In this document: positions 35,700-48,349 of the stretch, in pieces
Layout: every line of letters begins with the position of its first letter
How positions within the stretch are numbered: position 1 is the stretch's first letter
From: Pestalotiopsis fici W106-1
Lineage: Eukaryota > Ascomycota > Sordariomycetes > Amphisphaeriales > Sporocadaceae
Direction of reading: 5' to 3'
NCBI RefSeq assembly: GCF_000516985.1
Contig: NW_006917093.1
Coordinates: 1,054,001-1,118,000 of the forward strand
DNA length: 64,000 nt
Made by a program: the position numbers and the translations under genes
Notes under the pieces: model-generated
The model's database searches: none
The model's input: only the letters and a program-made list of their open reading frames with translations
Told to the model about the DNA's origin: nothing

Positions 35700-37830
35700 T
35701 ATTAAAAATAATAAAAAAATTAATTAATAAAAATTACCGATAAAAAACGCTTATATTATAATGCTTTATTAGGCAAATAAAAAAATAACTAAGAAACCGC
35801 AAAGCTTAACCCGCAAGGAATATATAAACGCCAAATTTATATTTATTAATATATTATTATAAAAATCCTTTTATTTATTTTTATATTCGAGCATTATATA
35901 TAAAAACCTCCTATTTAATTATTTTTATTATCGGAAAAAAAATTTATACGAATAAAAGCAGTATTAAAGCCTAAAACCGCTTTATCGAAAATTTATTATT
36001 AATAGATTTTAATAGCGACTTTAAAAATAATATAATATTTGCGTTTTACGCGAGCTTTATTATAAAAATAATTTATATAGCGTTATATAAAAGGAATAAT
36101 GCTAAAATAATTATTATAATATTAATTTTTATGCTTTAAAAAATAAAAAAAATAAAATATAAATTAAAAAAAATTTATATAAGCTTATAATTATCGCGAT
36201 TTTTATTATAACGATAATAGCGATTTTTTAAAATTTAAAAGCATTTGCTATTAGCCGATATATTTTTATATATACGATTAGTAATAATAGCTTTAATATA
36301 ACGAACGTAAAAAATATCGTTACGTATTTCCGAAATTTTTATAACGCGCTTAAGGATATTAGCTAAATGCTTTAATTTTTTACGTTAAATACGAATAATA
36401 CGTTTAGGGCAATAAGCGGAGGGTTTAGGATTATTTTTTTTAATTTTTGCCGATAAATAATAAAAGCTATGAATAAGGGGAATAGGTATAAAAGTGCCTT
36501 TTTTATTATTAAAATAGGCAGAAAAAGTAATAAATTATTTACGATTTTTAGTAAAATTAATTATTTTAAGCAATTAATTGCGAAAAATACGAATAAAGGG
36601 GGCGTAATTACCGGAAAAGGTGCGAACGTAATTATTAAAAGTAGTTAGGAGCTAAATTAAAATTAGAGTTTTAGAAACTTTTTAATTAAAAGGAGTAAAA
36701 GAATTAAATTTAGAAATTTTACCGGCGCTTAAATTATTTTAAATAAAAAAACGCGATTTAACCGAAAAACGAGGAAAATCGGGATTATTAAATATAGTAT
36801 TGTAAAAATTAAAACGGATAAATATTAGGAATTAAAAGGAGTATAAGAATAAGCGTTAAAAAAGTCGAAATTTATTATTATTATTAAAAAGCACGTTAGC
36901 GTTTAGTTTTACGAGCGCGCTTTTTTTTTTTTTATTATAATAAAAAAGCTTAGTTATTATTCGGTTTTATTAAGTTTTAAAGCTATTAAATAAAAACGGG
37001 CGGCGTATATAGCTTTAAACGCGAATTTTTTTTAAAAAAATTTAGAAAAAAAGCAAAATATAATAATAAATAATATAATAAAAAAATAGGAGCGTATAAT
37101 TATTTTTTAAAAAAGTAATAAATAAAAATAAATTAAAAAAAGCTTAAAAAAATCTAACTTAAAAGGTAAAAAAAAAAAAAAAAAATGAAGCTTAAAAAGC
37201 AATAGGAAATAGGTTATTTATAAATAGGATAATTAGTCCGATTAAATAAATTATTATTTTTTAATTTAGATAAAAACGCTAAATAAATATAAATTAGCAA
37301 AAGCGCACTTAAAATAATTATTAAAGGCTTAATAATAAAAGAATTAATAAAACTAGTTATTATATTTTATCGAATATAGCTATTATTAGATTTTTTAATT
37401 ATTACGAAAAAAAAAAAAAGCTTAAAGCATTAATTTAAAAAGGTGTAAACGTAATAAAAAAAAAAAACTTTAACTAAATAAATTTATATTAAAAAAATTT
37501 AGGGAGCGTAAAAAATTAAGGGTAAATATAATTAAATAAAAAAAAAATTTGGAATTTATTTAAATTTAATTATTAAATACTAAAAATAAATATTAATAAA
37601 AAAAAAGGGAAAAAATAAAAATTTTTAAATAAATAGCGTATAAAAAAGTTATTTTTAGGAAAAAGTTTATAAATAAAGGAATTTTTATAAAAAAAATATT
37701 TAGATAAAAGGTAAAAATATAAAAAAAGCTCTTTTAATCCGGGTTTATATATAATAGGCAAAAGTAATTATCGTTAAAAAAACCTATTATTAACCGGTAA
37801 TTTAATAACTAAATTTAACCTTTAGAATAA
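35700..37830 (-). pseudogene. Possible antisense reading frame in the 3' part of element B
   Basis: Counterpart of the minus-strand frame of element A. The run at 37761-37573 repeats PIIYKPGLKELFLYF with conservative changes, and the frame stays alignable leftward. Support is limited for the reasons given under element A. Confidence 0.3.
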
Positions 37831-38001
37831 AAATGGCAAAAATAAGGTAAATTTTAGGAAAAATACGGGATAAATATTTAAAAAAGCTTGGGATTTTTGT
37901 TTTTATGCTTAATTTAATCTGAAAATAAGGATTTTAAAAGGTTATCTAATTAATATATTTTTATTAAGCTTTTAAAGGACGCTTTAAAAGCTTAGGGGGT
38001 A

Positions 38002-38292
38002 TATAATAATTAGTTAAACCTTAAGGGTTTTTAAAATATTAAATATAGGGAGTATATAAATGTTTTTATTAAAAGCAAGGAGTTTACGGATAAGGTCCGT
38101 ATGCTCTAGGGAAGTTAATAAATTTTTTTAATAAATAAATATATAAATGGGATTATATGCTCCCTTTTTAATTAGAATTTAAACAGATATAATACATTTT
38201 GTAATTATACCTATACCTTTTAACGCTTTTAGCTTATTTTAATATTATAACTCTTTTAAACCTACTTTATATGCTCCTCTAACTATATTATA
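38002..38292 (+). repeat. 3' LTR of element B
   Basis: 291 bp preceded by the purine tract AGGGGGTA; ends TTATA and is followed by the duplicated target GCCTT. Confidence 0.85.
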
Positions 38293-39181
38293 GCCTTTTA
38301 ATTAATTTACCCTATATAGGCTAACCGTTAACGCAATGCTTTACGGTTTATAAATCCATTTATTTTTAAAAAGTTAATTACGGATATTTTAGATAAAAAC
38401 CGACGGGATCCGGATACGGCTATAGGAAATTCTTATTATACGGATAATAAGAAATCCCGGTTCCCCCGATCTAATTAAAATTAATAGGGAACCCAAAGCG
38501 GAAATAGGAAGAATTCGAATAAATCGAATAAATAGAAAAAATCGAATAATTCCAATAATTCGAATAATTCGAATAAGTCGAATAACTTAAATTCGACTAT
38601 ATTTACCACAAACCAGAAATCTAAGAAACGGGGAAATTTACCTTATAACGAAGATTCGGACGAAAACGAATCGTTTTATGCTTTTTCGAATATTTCGAAT
38701 AAATCGAAAAAGAAATTAACCTCCGTTCCCAGGGATTAGTGGTTATACGATACTAATTCTTTAAAGCATATATTGAATAATAAGCATTTATTCGATAATT
38801 TTATTATAAAATCGGATTTTTCACCGATTATTATAAATAATAGAAAAATATTTCCAAAAAAAATTAAAAATATTACGCTTTTTTTTAAAATTAACCGGGA
38901 AATACGTAAAATAACGTTATTAAACGTGCTTTACGTACCGGAATTTCCGCTAAATATTATATCCGGCCAATTATATTATTAAAAAGGCGGTATTATAAGC
39001 GGGAATAAATTATATAATTCTAAAAATAAGCCTTTTGCTACGTTAAATTAAAAAAAAAACGTAGATTTTTCCTGTATTTAGCTAATAAATTAAAGCCTAA
39101 TATAGCATATTTAGCTATAAATCTACTAAAAATAATAGAAAAAGCCCGTATAATCGGTTTAAATTACCCGAAACCGAATTC
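38293..39181 (+). pseudogene. gag/protease fragment of element E
   Basis: A plus-strand Asn/Ser/Lys-rich gag tail (repeated AATTCGAATAA units at 38510-38590) leads into a Copia protease/pre-integrase segment. That part reads NKHLFDNFIIKSDFSPIIIN, then ITLLNVLYVPEFPLNIISGQ, within a stop-free run at 38773-38982. The usual Asp-Ser/Thr-Gly protease site is degraded to WLYDTNS. The piece breaks off at the LTR of element C. It is much less mutated than A-D, so E may have entered a phase with fewer similar copies. Confidence 0.75.
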
Positions 39182-39402
39182 TATAACAATTAGAGGAGCT
39201 TGTGATCTGGGGTTTCGATATCACCTAATAAGAGCGGTATATAAGCATAAATAAGTGATTAAAAGTAGTTTAATTTTGTATAAATAAAATAAAAGATAAG
39301 TCGTATTTATATACCTATTTAGGAGCTTTTATAAAGCTTGATTAGTTTAGTTTAAAATTTTTTTTAAAAATTATAAATATATAGAGTAAATATCCCGTTA
39401 TA
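39182..39402 (-). repeat. 3' LTR of element C
   Basis: 221 bp. Matches 46106-46326, 53922-54142 and 55081-55301. Contains a conserved GAGCTTGTGATCTGGGG block near its left end. Confidence 0.85.
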
Positions 39403-39974
39403 TACCTTTTAAGCTGATTTAGCGTTTTAAAAAAGCTTAAAAATTATATATTTAGGATATATATTCCTAATTTTTAATATTTAGTTTCGGTTTTTAATTT
39501 CTTTTTAAGCGATTAAATAATTATTTAATTAAAAACCTAGTTTTTATTAACGTCCGTTTATCTTACCTTTTTTAAGCTTTATAAGCTTTTTTTTCGGCTT
39601 TAAGCGACCTTATAGCTAATTTTTAAAAAAATAATTAATTTTAAAATTAATAATTGCTTTTTTAAAATTAGTAATTATTGTTTATTTTATCCGATTTTAA
39701 ATTTTTTAATCCGTAAAAATTTATTATTAATTTATTTTTTGCTTTAAAATTAGTAATTAATTTTCTAATTAGTAAATCCTAACCGTAGGTTTTTTTTTAT
39801 AAAAGAAAATCTTCCCTTTTATATATTAAGCTTTATTTTTTTCCTTTTTTATTATATATTTACTTTTTTAAATTTTTCCGGATTTATTTAATTTAGCTTT
39901 TTAAGCTTTATTAACCTTAAACTCCTTTTTTTAAGCTTATTATCGTTATTAAGCTTTTAAAATTTGCCGTTATA

Positions 39975-41400
39975 ATGCCTAAAAATAAACGCTTTTCTTT
40001 TAAGCGTAATAAAAGCTTTAAAAGCTCCGTCCGCTTATTTTTAATTATTTTTCGCCGTCCCGATAATTAATTTTACCGTTTTGCTAAACGTAAAATTGCT
40101 AATCGTTATTTTTAAATTACCTTTAAGCTCGCTAAAGCTAAAATTAGCCGAAATAATAATAGTAAAGCTTTTTTTAATAGCTTTTATTTTTTAAATTTAG
40201 TTTTTTTAACGAGCTATTATTTATTAATTTTATTTTTATTCTTCCCTAATTTTATCGTTTTAAAAGTTTTATAATTTTTTTTATTTACGAATTCCCGCTT
40301 AACCTAAATCCCCGAGCTTAATAAGTTTCGGTAAAGCAAATATAAGTGTAAAATGCACCGGGCGTAATTTTTATCGATTTTTCGAACTTTTTTTTTCGAA
40401 TTAAAACTTAATTTTAAAATTAACCTTAAATTTAATAATCCTAATTTTAAGCTTAAAATTAATTTCGAATTTAAGGCTAATTTTTTAAAAAAAAGCTATT
40501 TAAAGCTTTTCGAAATATTTCGATAAGTAGCATTAATTTAATTAGTATTTTTAATTTTAAAGGTTTTAACGAATTTTTTATTAATATTAACGAGCTTTTT
40601 AACCGTTATTTTTTTTTTGCTAAATAAGCTAACCGAAATCGTAAAGCTAATCGGGCTTATAAACTTTAAATTATTAGCTTTAATAAGCCTAAAAACCCTT
40701 TTTATTTTAACCGCCGTTTTTATTATCGATTTCGGGTTTTTAAATTTATTAAAACCGTAATTTCCTAATTCGTATTAAAAATAATATTTTTATCCTTAAA
40801 TCTTTTTATTAATTTTACCGTAATAAGCTTTTAGCTTTAGCTTAGGGTCGCTTTTACCGTAATATAAAAAAGCCGATTTTTTTTAAAAAGCGCTTTTAAT
40901 TTTTTTTTTCGTTTAAAAAGCCTTTTAAGCGTATTATTAGCGAATTTTAAAAGCTTTATTTTCGTTATTTAAAAAGCGTTATAAAAAGCCGTTTTAATAG
41001 GTTATATTATACCGTTAAAGGTAAAAACCGTTATAAGCGCTGCTTTAATAATAATTATAATTATATTATTTTATAAATATTTTTTTTTTGCTTTTCGAAA
41101 ATTATTAATTAATTTTTTAGGCTAAGCATTTCCGTATAATCGGTTATACGTTTATTTTTTATAATTATAAAAACACTAAAAAATATATTAAAAATTAATT
41201 CCGAATCGTAGTTAAAATTATTTTATTTTTATATTAGCCGGGTTAAAAAGAAATTTTATTTAAAAGCTTATATAAGCGGGATAAAAAAATTTTTAAAATT
41301 ACGCTTTTAATAAAAAATAAGAATTAATATAAAAAAAGTATATAGCAGCTTATTAAATTAAAAAACGGTAAAACGGTTAAAAAATAAAATATATAAATTT
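39975..41400 (+). pseudogene. Antisense reading frame in the 3' part of element C
   Basis: Opposite in direction to the polymerase of C. From an ATG at 39975 the plus strand reads MPKNKRFSFKRNKSFKSSVR, then LIIFRRPDN and, further on, NRKANRAYK and PKNPFYFNRRFYYRF. The frame matches that of element D but is more damaged. See the D copy for the description. Confidence 0.45.
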
Positions 41401-41439
41401 AAAAATAATATTTTTATTTTCCGTTTATTTTTATAGCTT

Positions 41440-44400
41440 TTAGGCTTTTATATTTTAGCTTATTAAACCGTATTTTTATATTTTTATTTTTTTTAAATTT
41501 TTAAAATAATAGCTTATTTTATTTTTAATATTATAATTTTTAAATTTAAATATATAATAAATTATTTAAATTTTTATATTAGTAATATTTTTATAAGCCT
41601 ATTTATTAATATATATTCGGTATTTAAATATATAATAATAAAAATGCCTTTTATATATTTTTATTTAAGTTATATATTATTTAAATCGATATATTTAAGC
41701 TTAATAATAACCCGTAAAGCTTTATAAATAATTAATCGAATTATTTATTAGTTATCGTAATAAATATTTTAAGCTTTTTTAAATTAAAGCTAAATATTTT
41801 TGCAAAAGTATTAAAACGTTATATTTTATTTATTTATTTTTAAAAAGGTAAAAAGCTTAGTTTTTATAATATTAGTTAAAATTATCGCTTATTTTAAGGC
41901 TTTTTATATTATTAAATTACCGAAAAGCTTAATAATATATTTTTAAAAGCTACGTTTTAATTTAGGGTCGTTAGCGAATAAAGCATTATTAGCTATCGTT
42001 AAAATTTAGGCTTTTTTACTTTTTTTATATTAAATTCCTAGGTGTTTAATTTCGTATAAATATTTTAAAATCTAAAATCCGTATTTAAAATATAAAAATC
42101 CGGGATTTATAAAGAAATATAAAAATAAAGTAGCTAAAAAAGCTATATTTAATTAAATAATAATAGCTATATATAAAATATACCTAATAAGCTTTTAGTA
42201 TTTTTTAATTTTTTATTTTAAAGCGTTTTTAATATATTTTAATATTAATTCGTATAAAATCGGTATTATTAAAATATAAAAATTATTATTTACCCTAAAT
42301 TTAGCGCAAATCTTCTCGATATAAGCGTTATATAAAAGAAATAATATTTTTTTAATTTTATTTTTTTTAATACGGATACCGAAAAATTAAGCTACGTTTT
42401 TTTTTTAATTTAAGCTCGTATTTTTTTTTTAATTTAATCGAAAAGCTTTTTTTTATATTTTTATATTTTTTTCGATATAAAATAAAAATATCGTTTATAT
42501 AAAAAATTATAAATACCGTTTTATTTAGGTTATAAAATAAATACGGTTTTTCCGGTAACGCCTTTATATTTAATTAGGCTAAAATATTATTAAATTCCCG
42601 ATATTAAAATAATAATAAATCTTTTAGCCCGTATAATATTTTTTAAAGCTTTAGGCATTTTTTAATTATTTTAAATTTTTTAAAAAGCTTATAATATATT
42701 AGCTTTAAATTTCTTTTAAAAGCGTTTAAAAACGTTTTTATTATATTATATTATTTATATTTAAAATTGAATTTTATAATTACCGCTATTATAATTTTAA
42801 ACGATTTCGCAGCTAAAATTAAAATATAAATTTATTTAATAAATTTTTTTTATAAATTTTTTTTTATTATTAATTAAGCTTTAAATTTAGTAAAATAGTT
42901 ATTTTCGTCGAATTTATATATTTAAATTTATATAAATAAAATTAGTTTTTTAAATTTTTTTTTTCTGTTTTCGCTTTTTTTAAATTTTTTTAAAAATAAA
43001 AATTCGCAGTTTTAAATATGCTATTTAAAAAAAATTATTTTAGAATTTATAATTTTAAAAATTAAAAAACCGTTTTAAAAAAGCTAAAACCTTATTACGG
43101 TATATTTTCTTTTTAAAATTAAAAAAGATTTTTTTTAATATTTTAAGCTTTTTTCCTTTATTTAAAGCAATTTCGATTATTAAATTTAATTTTAATTATT
43201 CGAATTTATAATTTAATATCGCTATAATTATTATATAATATAAAATTTTATATTTTTTAGGATTAGTTTCCTAAAAAGCCTAAAATATTAAATTTAAAAA
43301 TTTTAATTAAAATAAATTTAAATTAAAAATCGCGAATATTTTTTAATATTTATTTAAAGCTTTTTTTCCCCTAATTAATTTCCGTAATAATTTATCGCTA
43401 ATAATCGATTTTTTCGAATTTTTTTAAATTTGCTTTTAGTTATCGGTAAAAACGTTTTTTTTAAATTAATTAATTTAATTAGGATTTTTATTTTAAAAAT
43501 ATTAATATAAATTTTAATATTAGTTTTATTTTAATATTCGGAAGCGTTTATAAATTAATTTTTTTTAAAATTTTTATTTATTATTTTTAAAAATTTTATA
43601 TTTTTTATTATATTTTAATAAGCTTTTTTTATTCCGTTTTATCCGTTCGAATATATTTTATAGTAAAAATTTTAAAATTTATTTTTTGCGTTTTATAATA
43701 AAGCATTTTTATAATTTTAATTAGCTAATCCGGTTATAATTTAAAATTTAGGCGTTATTTTTAAAAATAATAATTTTATATGCATTTTTAGCTTAAAAGC
43801 TTTAGTAGCTTTTAAAAAAATATTTAAATAAATATTCGATTTTTAATTATTAGGATAATTAACTTTTTTGTTATTTTCGAGCTATTTAATAATTTATACT
43901 AAGCTATTAAAAACCGTATTTTTAGCTTTTTTATTTTTTAAATTATATAAAATTTATTAATTATTATATATATTTTATAAATTTAATTTAGCAAATAAAT
44001 TATTTTTAATATAGCTTAGCTTGCTAATTTCGATTTTTTAAATAATATTATCGCGTTTATATTATTAAATAATAAGCTTTTTTTCCCGGATATTTCCTTT
44101 ATAAAACCGTATTTTATTAAATTTAATATTACGTATTATAATTATATTTTTTATATTTAAAACCTAAATTTAAAAAAGGTTATTTATATAATAACTTATT
44201 AAATAATTTAAATAAGCTTTATATTTAGTTTTTTATCGGGTTAATTTTAGGTTTTATTCCCGATTTTTAATTAAAAAATAATACGTATATTTATATATAT
44301 ATATTAAGCTTTAATTAGGCCGTAAATTATCGGTTAGCGCTTTAATTAATTTTAATATATATTATCGAAAATATTCCTAAAATTAAAAATTTAGGGTTTC

Positions 44401-46105
44401 GTTTAAAAATTTAAAGCTATTTAATTAAAATAAGCTTATATTATATAAATATATAACGGTTTTAAAAGCCTTTTTTTATAAAAGCTTAAAAAAATTAGCC
44501 GATTAAAGCATTTTTATAATTTTTTATTCGATTTTTTTATTAGCTTTGTTAATATTTTTATAAGGTTTATAAATATAAAAAACGCTAATTTTTAGCTCGA
44601 TACCTTTCCGTTATATTTAGCGTTTGAAATTCTTTTTTTAATATAATATTAAAAAGCTTTTTCCGTCGAAAAATAATATAAAAACGTTTAATTTATATTA
44701 TTTTTTTATTATTACGACGAAATTTTAAATTATAAAAATAATTTTTAAAGTTTTTTTTAATTATAGCAAATATTTAAAATATTTTTTAAATTATTTTTTT
44801 TAAAAATAAACGTTTTAAAAAATTTATTTAAAGCTTTCGGGTAATAAATTATATCGATTAAAATTCGATAAAAAAATTTTATAAATTAATATTTTTAAGC
44901 TTTTTTAAAAATTATTTAGCTTACGGAAATTCGAACGTATATTTCGTAATCGAGTTATTATATTTTTTAAATTTTAATATTTTTTATTTAATATATTAAA
45001 TTTCGGAATATATTTGCTTTTAAATATTTTAAGCATAAATATTAAAGCTTTTTATTATTAATTTTAGGTTTAATATAATTTTTTAACCGTTATAATTTTT
45101 AATAGCTAATATATTTAAAAATTATTAAATAATAAAAGCTTATATTTATTTCGGAAAAAATTTTAAAAAAGCAAATAATAAATTCGATATATTAAAAAAA
45201 TATTAAATTATATTTTTTTATAAATTTAATAATTATTTAATTTTATTTTAAATTACTAATTTTAAAAATAATATTAAAATTATATTTTTAAACGCTTTTT
45301 TCCTTTAATTTAATTTCCGATATAATATTATAATAAAAATTAAAGATATAAGCTATATTAATTAAAATTAATATTATAATTTAATTATTTAAGCTTTTAA
45401 GCACGTTTTTAATAATTTTAATTTTATATTTTTTAATAAATAAAGCTAAAATTCTAACTTCGACTATAAATCCGGTTTTATTAAGCCTAAAAAAGCTTAA
45501 AATAAATAATTTAATATCGTTAATAACGTAAATTAAGCTATAGCTATTTAAAAAAATATTTTCGTATAAAAAATATTTAAATTAAATAATAAAATATACC
45601 GCTAATTAATTATTTAAACCGATAATATAAAAATTTATAATTATAATATTAAAATTACCGGTAAGCTAAAAATTAAAAATTTTAAATAAACCTTATTAAT
45701 TTATAATTTTAAATTTTTAGTTTTTAATTTAGCTTTTTTTTTAGGTTATTTTTTAAAATTTTATATTTATTATATTTAATTTAAATTCGAATTTTTTTTA
45801 AAACCTCGTTATTTAATATTTTAATAATACGTTTAATAAAGCCCGTAAACGTATATTTTAAAATAAAATATTATTTTAGCGGCTATCGGTAAATAACTTT
45901 TTTAAAAATTTAATATAGGTATATAATATTTTTATCGGGGTTTCCGGAGCTTTTTAAATTAAAAGCTTTAAAATTAAAGCTATCGGCGTTAAAAGCGGTA
46001 AAAATCCGTTACCGAAATCGGCTAATTTTATTTTTTAAATATAAATTTTTTTAAAATATATTTTTTAAATTTAAAAATATAAAATCTTCGGAATATAGCT
46101 ATTTA
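41440..46105 (-). pseudogene. Decayed pol of element C (protease to RNase H)
   Basis: Minus-strand Copia polymerase. The RT box reads YIND at 42501-42490 within FYINDIFIL. Integrase and protease traces lie to the right, up to the insertion site of D. The order from right to left (protease, integrase, RT, RNase H) matches element D. Confidence 0.75.
42490..42501 (-). other. Degraded RT catalytic box of element C
   Basis: Reads Tyr-Ile-Asn-Asp where Copia has Tyr-Val-Asp-Asp; both changes are single G-to-A transitions. Confidence 0.7.
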
Positions 46106-46326
46106 TATAATAGTTAGAGGAGCTTGTGATCTGGGGTTTCGATATTACCTGATAGGAGCGGTATATGGGTATAAATAAGTGATTAAAAGTAGTCTAATTT
46201 TGTATAAATGAAATAAAGGGTAGGTCGTATTTATATACCTATTTAGGAGCTTTTATAAAGCTTAATTAGTTTAGTTTAAAGTTCCCTTTAAAAATTATAA
46301 GTATATAGAGTAAATGTCCTGTTATA
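46106..46326 (-). repeat. 3' LTR of element D
   Basis: 221 bp, preceded on its left by ATTTA. Confidence 0.85.
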
Positions 46327-46872
46327 TACCCTTTAAGCTAATCTAGCGTTTTAAAAAAGCTTAAAAGTTATATATTTAGGATATATATTTTTAATTCTTA
46401 ATATTTAGTTTCGGTTTTTAACTTTTTTTTTAGGCGATTAAATAATTATTTAACTAGAAACCTGGTTTTTGTTAATATTTATTTATTTTACTTTTTTTAA
46501 GCTTTTTAAGCTTTTTTTTTTCGGCTTTAAGTAACCTTATAGCTAATTTTTTAAGGAGCAATTGATTTTGAAATTAGTAACTGCCTTTTTAAAATTAGTA
46601 ATTGCTATTTATTCCGTCCGATATTAGACTTCCTAATCTATAAAAATCCGTTATTAATTTACTTTTTGCTTTAAAATTAATAATTAATTTTCTAATTAGT
46701 AAATCCTAACCGTGGGTTCTTTTTTTTATAAAAGGAAAATTTCCCTTTTATATATTAAGCTTTATTTTTTCTTTTTTTATTATATATTTATTTTTTTAAA
46801 TTCCTCCGGATTTATTTAGTTTATTTTTTTAAGCTTATTATTATTATTAAGCTTTTAAAATTTGCCGTTATT

Positions 46873-48300
46873 ATGCCTAAAAATAACCGCTCCCCTTCTA
46901 AGCGTGGCAAAAGCTTTAAAAGCTCCGTCCGCTTATTTTTAACTACTTTTCGCCGTCCCGATAACCAATTTTACCGTTTTGCTAAGCGTAAAGCTGCTAA
47001 TTATCGTTCCTAAATTATCCCTAAGCTTGCTAAAGCTAAAACCAGCCGAAATAATAATAGTAAAGCTTTTTCTTAGCAGCCTTTACTTTTTAGATTTAGT
47101 CCTTTTAATAAGCCACTACTTATTAATTTTATTTTTATTTTTCCTTAATTTCGTCGTTTTAAAGGTCTTATTATATTTCCTATTTACGAATTCCCGCCTA
47201 ATCTAAATTTTTGAATTTAGTAAGCTTTAGCGGAGCAAATATAAGCGCAAAATATACCGGGCGCAATTTTTATCGATTTTTCGAACCTTTTTTTTCGAAT
47301 TAAAACCTAGTTTCGAGATTAACTTTAGATTTAATAATCCTAATTCCGAGTTTAGGGCTAATTTTTTAAAAAAAAGCTATTTAAAGCTTTTCGAGATATT
47401 TTGATAGCTAATATTAATTTAATTAGCGTTTCTAATTTTAAAGGTTTTAACGAATTTTTTATTAATATTAACGAGCTTTTTAGCCGTTATTTTTTTTTTA
47501 TTAAGCAGGCTAACCGAAATCGTAAAGCTAATCGGGCTCGCAAATTTTAAGCTATTAGCTTTAATAAGCTTAAAAACTTTTTTTATTTTAATCGCCGCTT
47601 TTATTATCGATTTTGTATTTTTAAATTTATCGAAACCGATAATTTCCTAATTCGTACTAAAAATAATATTTTTATTCCCGAATTTTTTTATTAATCTCGC
47701 CGTATTAAGCTTTTAGCCTTAGTTTAGGGTCGCTTTTACCGTGGTATAAAAAAGCCGATTTTTTTAAAAAGCGCTCCTAATCCTTTTTCCTTATTTAAAA
47801 AGCCTTTTAAGCATATTATTAGCGAATTTTAAAAGCTTTGTTTTTAGTGTTTAAAAAGCGTTATAAAAGGCCGTTTTAACGGGTTATATTATACCGTTAA
47901 GGGTAGAGACCGTTATAAACGTTATTTTAATAATAATTATAATTATATTATTTTATAAGTATCCCTTTTTCCTATTTTTCGAAAACTATTAATTAATTTT
48001 TTAGGCTAGGGATCCCCGTATAGTCGGTTATACGTTTGCTTTTTATAATTATAAAAACGCTAAAAAACGCATTAAAAGTTAGTTCCGAGTTATAATTAAA
48101 ATTACCTTGTTTTTATATTAGCCGGGTTAAAAAAAGGTTTTATTTAAGAGCTTATATAAACGGAATAAAGAGTTTTTTTAGGATTACGCTTTTAATAAAA
48201 AATAGGAATTAATATAAAAAGGGTATATAGCAGTTTATTAAGCTGGGAAACGGTAAAACGGTTAAAAAATAAAATATATAAGTTTAAAAATAGTATTTTT
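46873..48300 (+). pseudogene. Antisense reading frame in the 3' part of element D
   Basis: Plus-strand frame of about 475 codons from an ATG at 46873, running toward the 3' end of the minus-strand polymerase, so the two are tail to tail. It starts with a basic region (MPKNNRSPSKRGKSFKSSVR, then FRRPDNQFYRFAKRKAAN). Later come NRKANRAR, FYFNRRFYYRF, GRFYRGIKKPIF, and a Cys-containing GRFNGLYYTVKGRDRYKRYF segment. It closes with YSSLLSWETVKRLKNKIYK. Roughly 25 in-frame stops occur, nearly all TAA/TAG as expected from RIP. The same frame is found in C. Composition is ordinary protein-like rather than random. No family is recognised; a DNA- or RNA-binding protein is only a guess. Confidence 0.5.
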
Positions 48301-48349
48301 GTTTTCCGTTTATTTTTATAGCTTTTAGGCCTTTATATTTTAGCTTATT

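Larger units (their letters stand above)
29747..38292 (+). mobile_element. Element B: Copia LTR retrotransposon, sister copy of A, about 8.5 kb
   Basis: LTRs at 29747-30037 and 38002-38292, both 291 bp. The flanks are GCCCT on the left and GCCTT on the right, a target duplication with one C-to-T. The primer site is at 30039-30050. Internal sequence aligns with A from end to end, differing mainly by transitions. B keeps the catalytic RT box intact as YVDD (34713-34724), which A has lost, so the copies were mutated independently. Confidence 0.88.

Noticed and set aside
46979..47206. 75-codon hydrophobic plus-strand frame in element D
   Set aside because: It is one frame off the longer basic-rich frame starting at 46873, which is conserved in element C.
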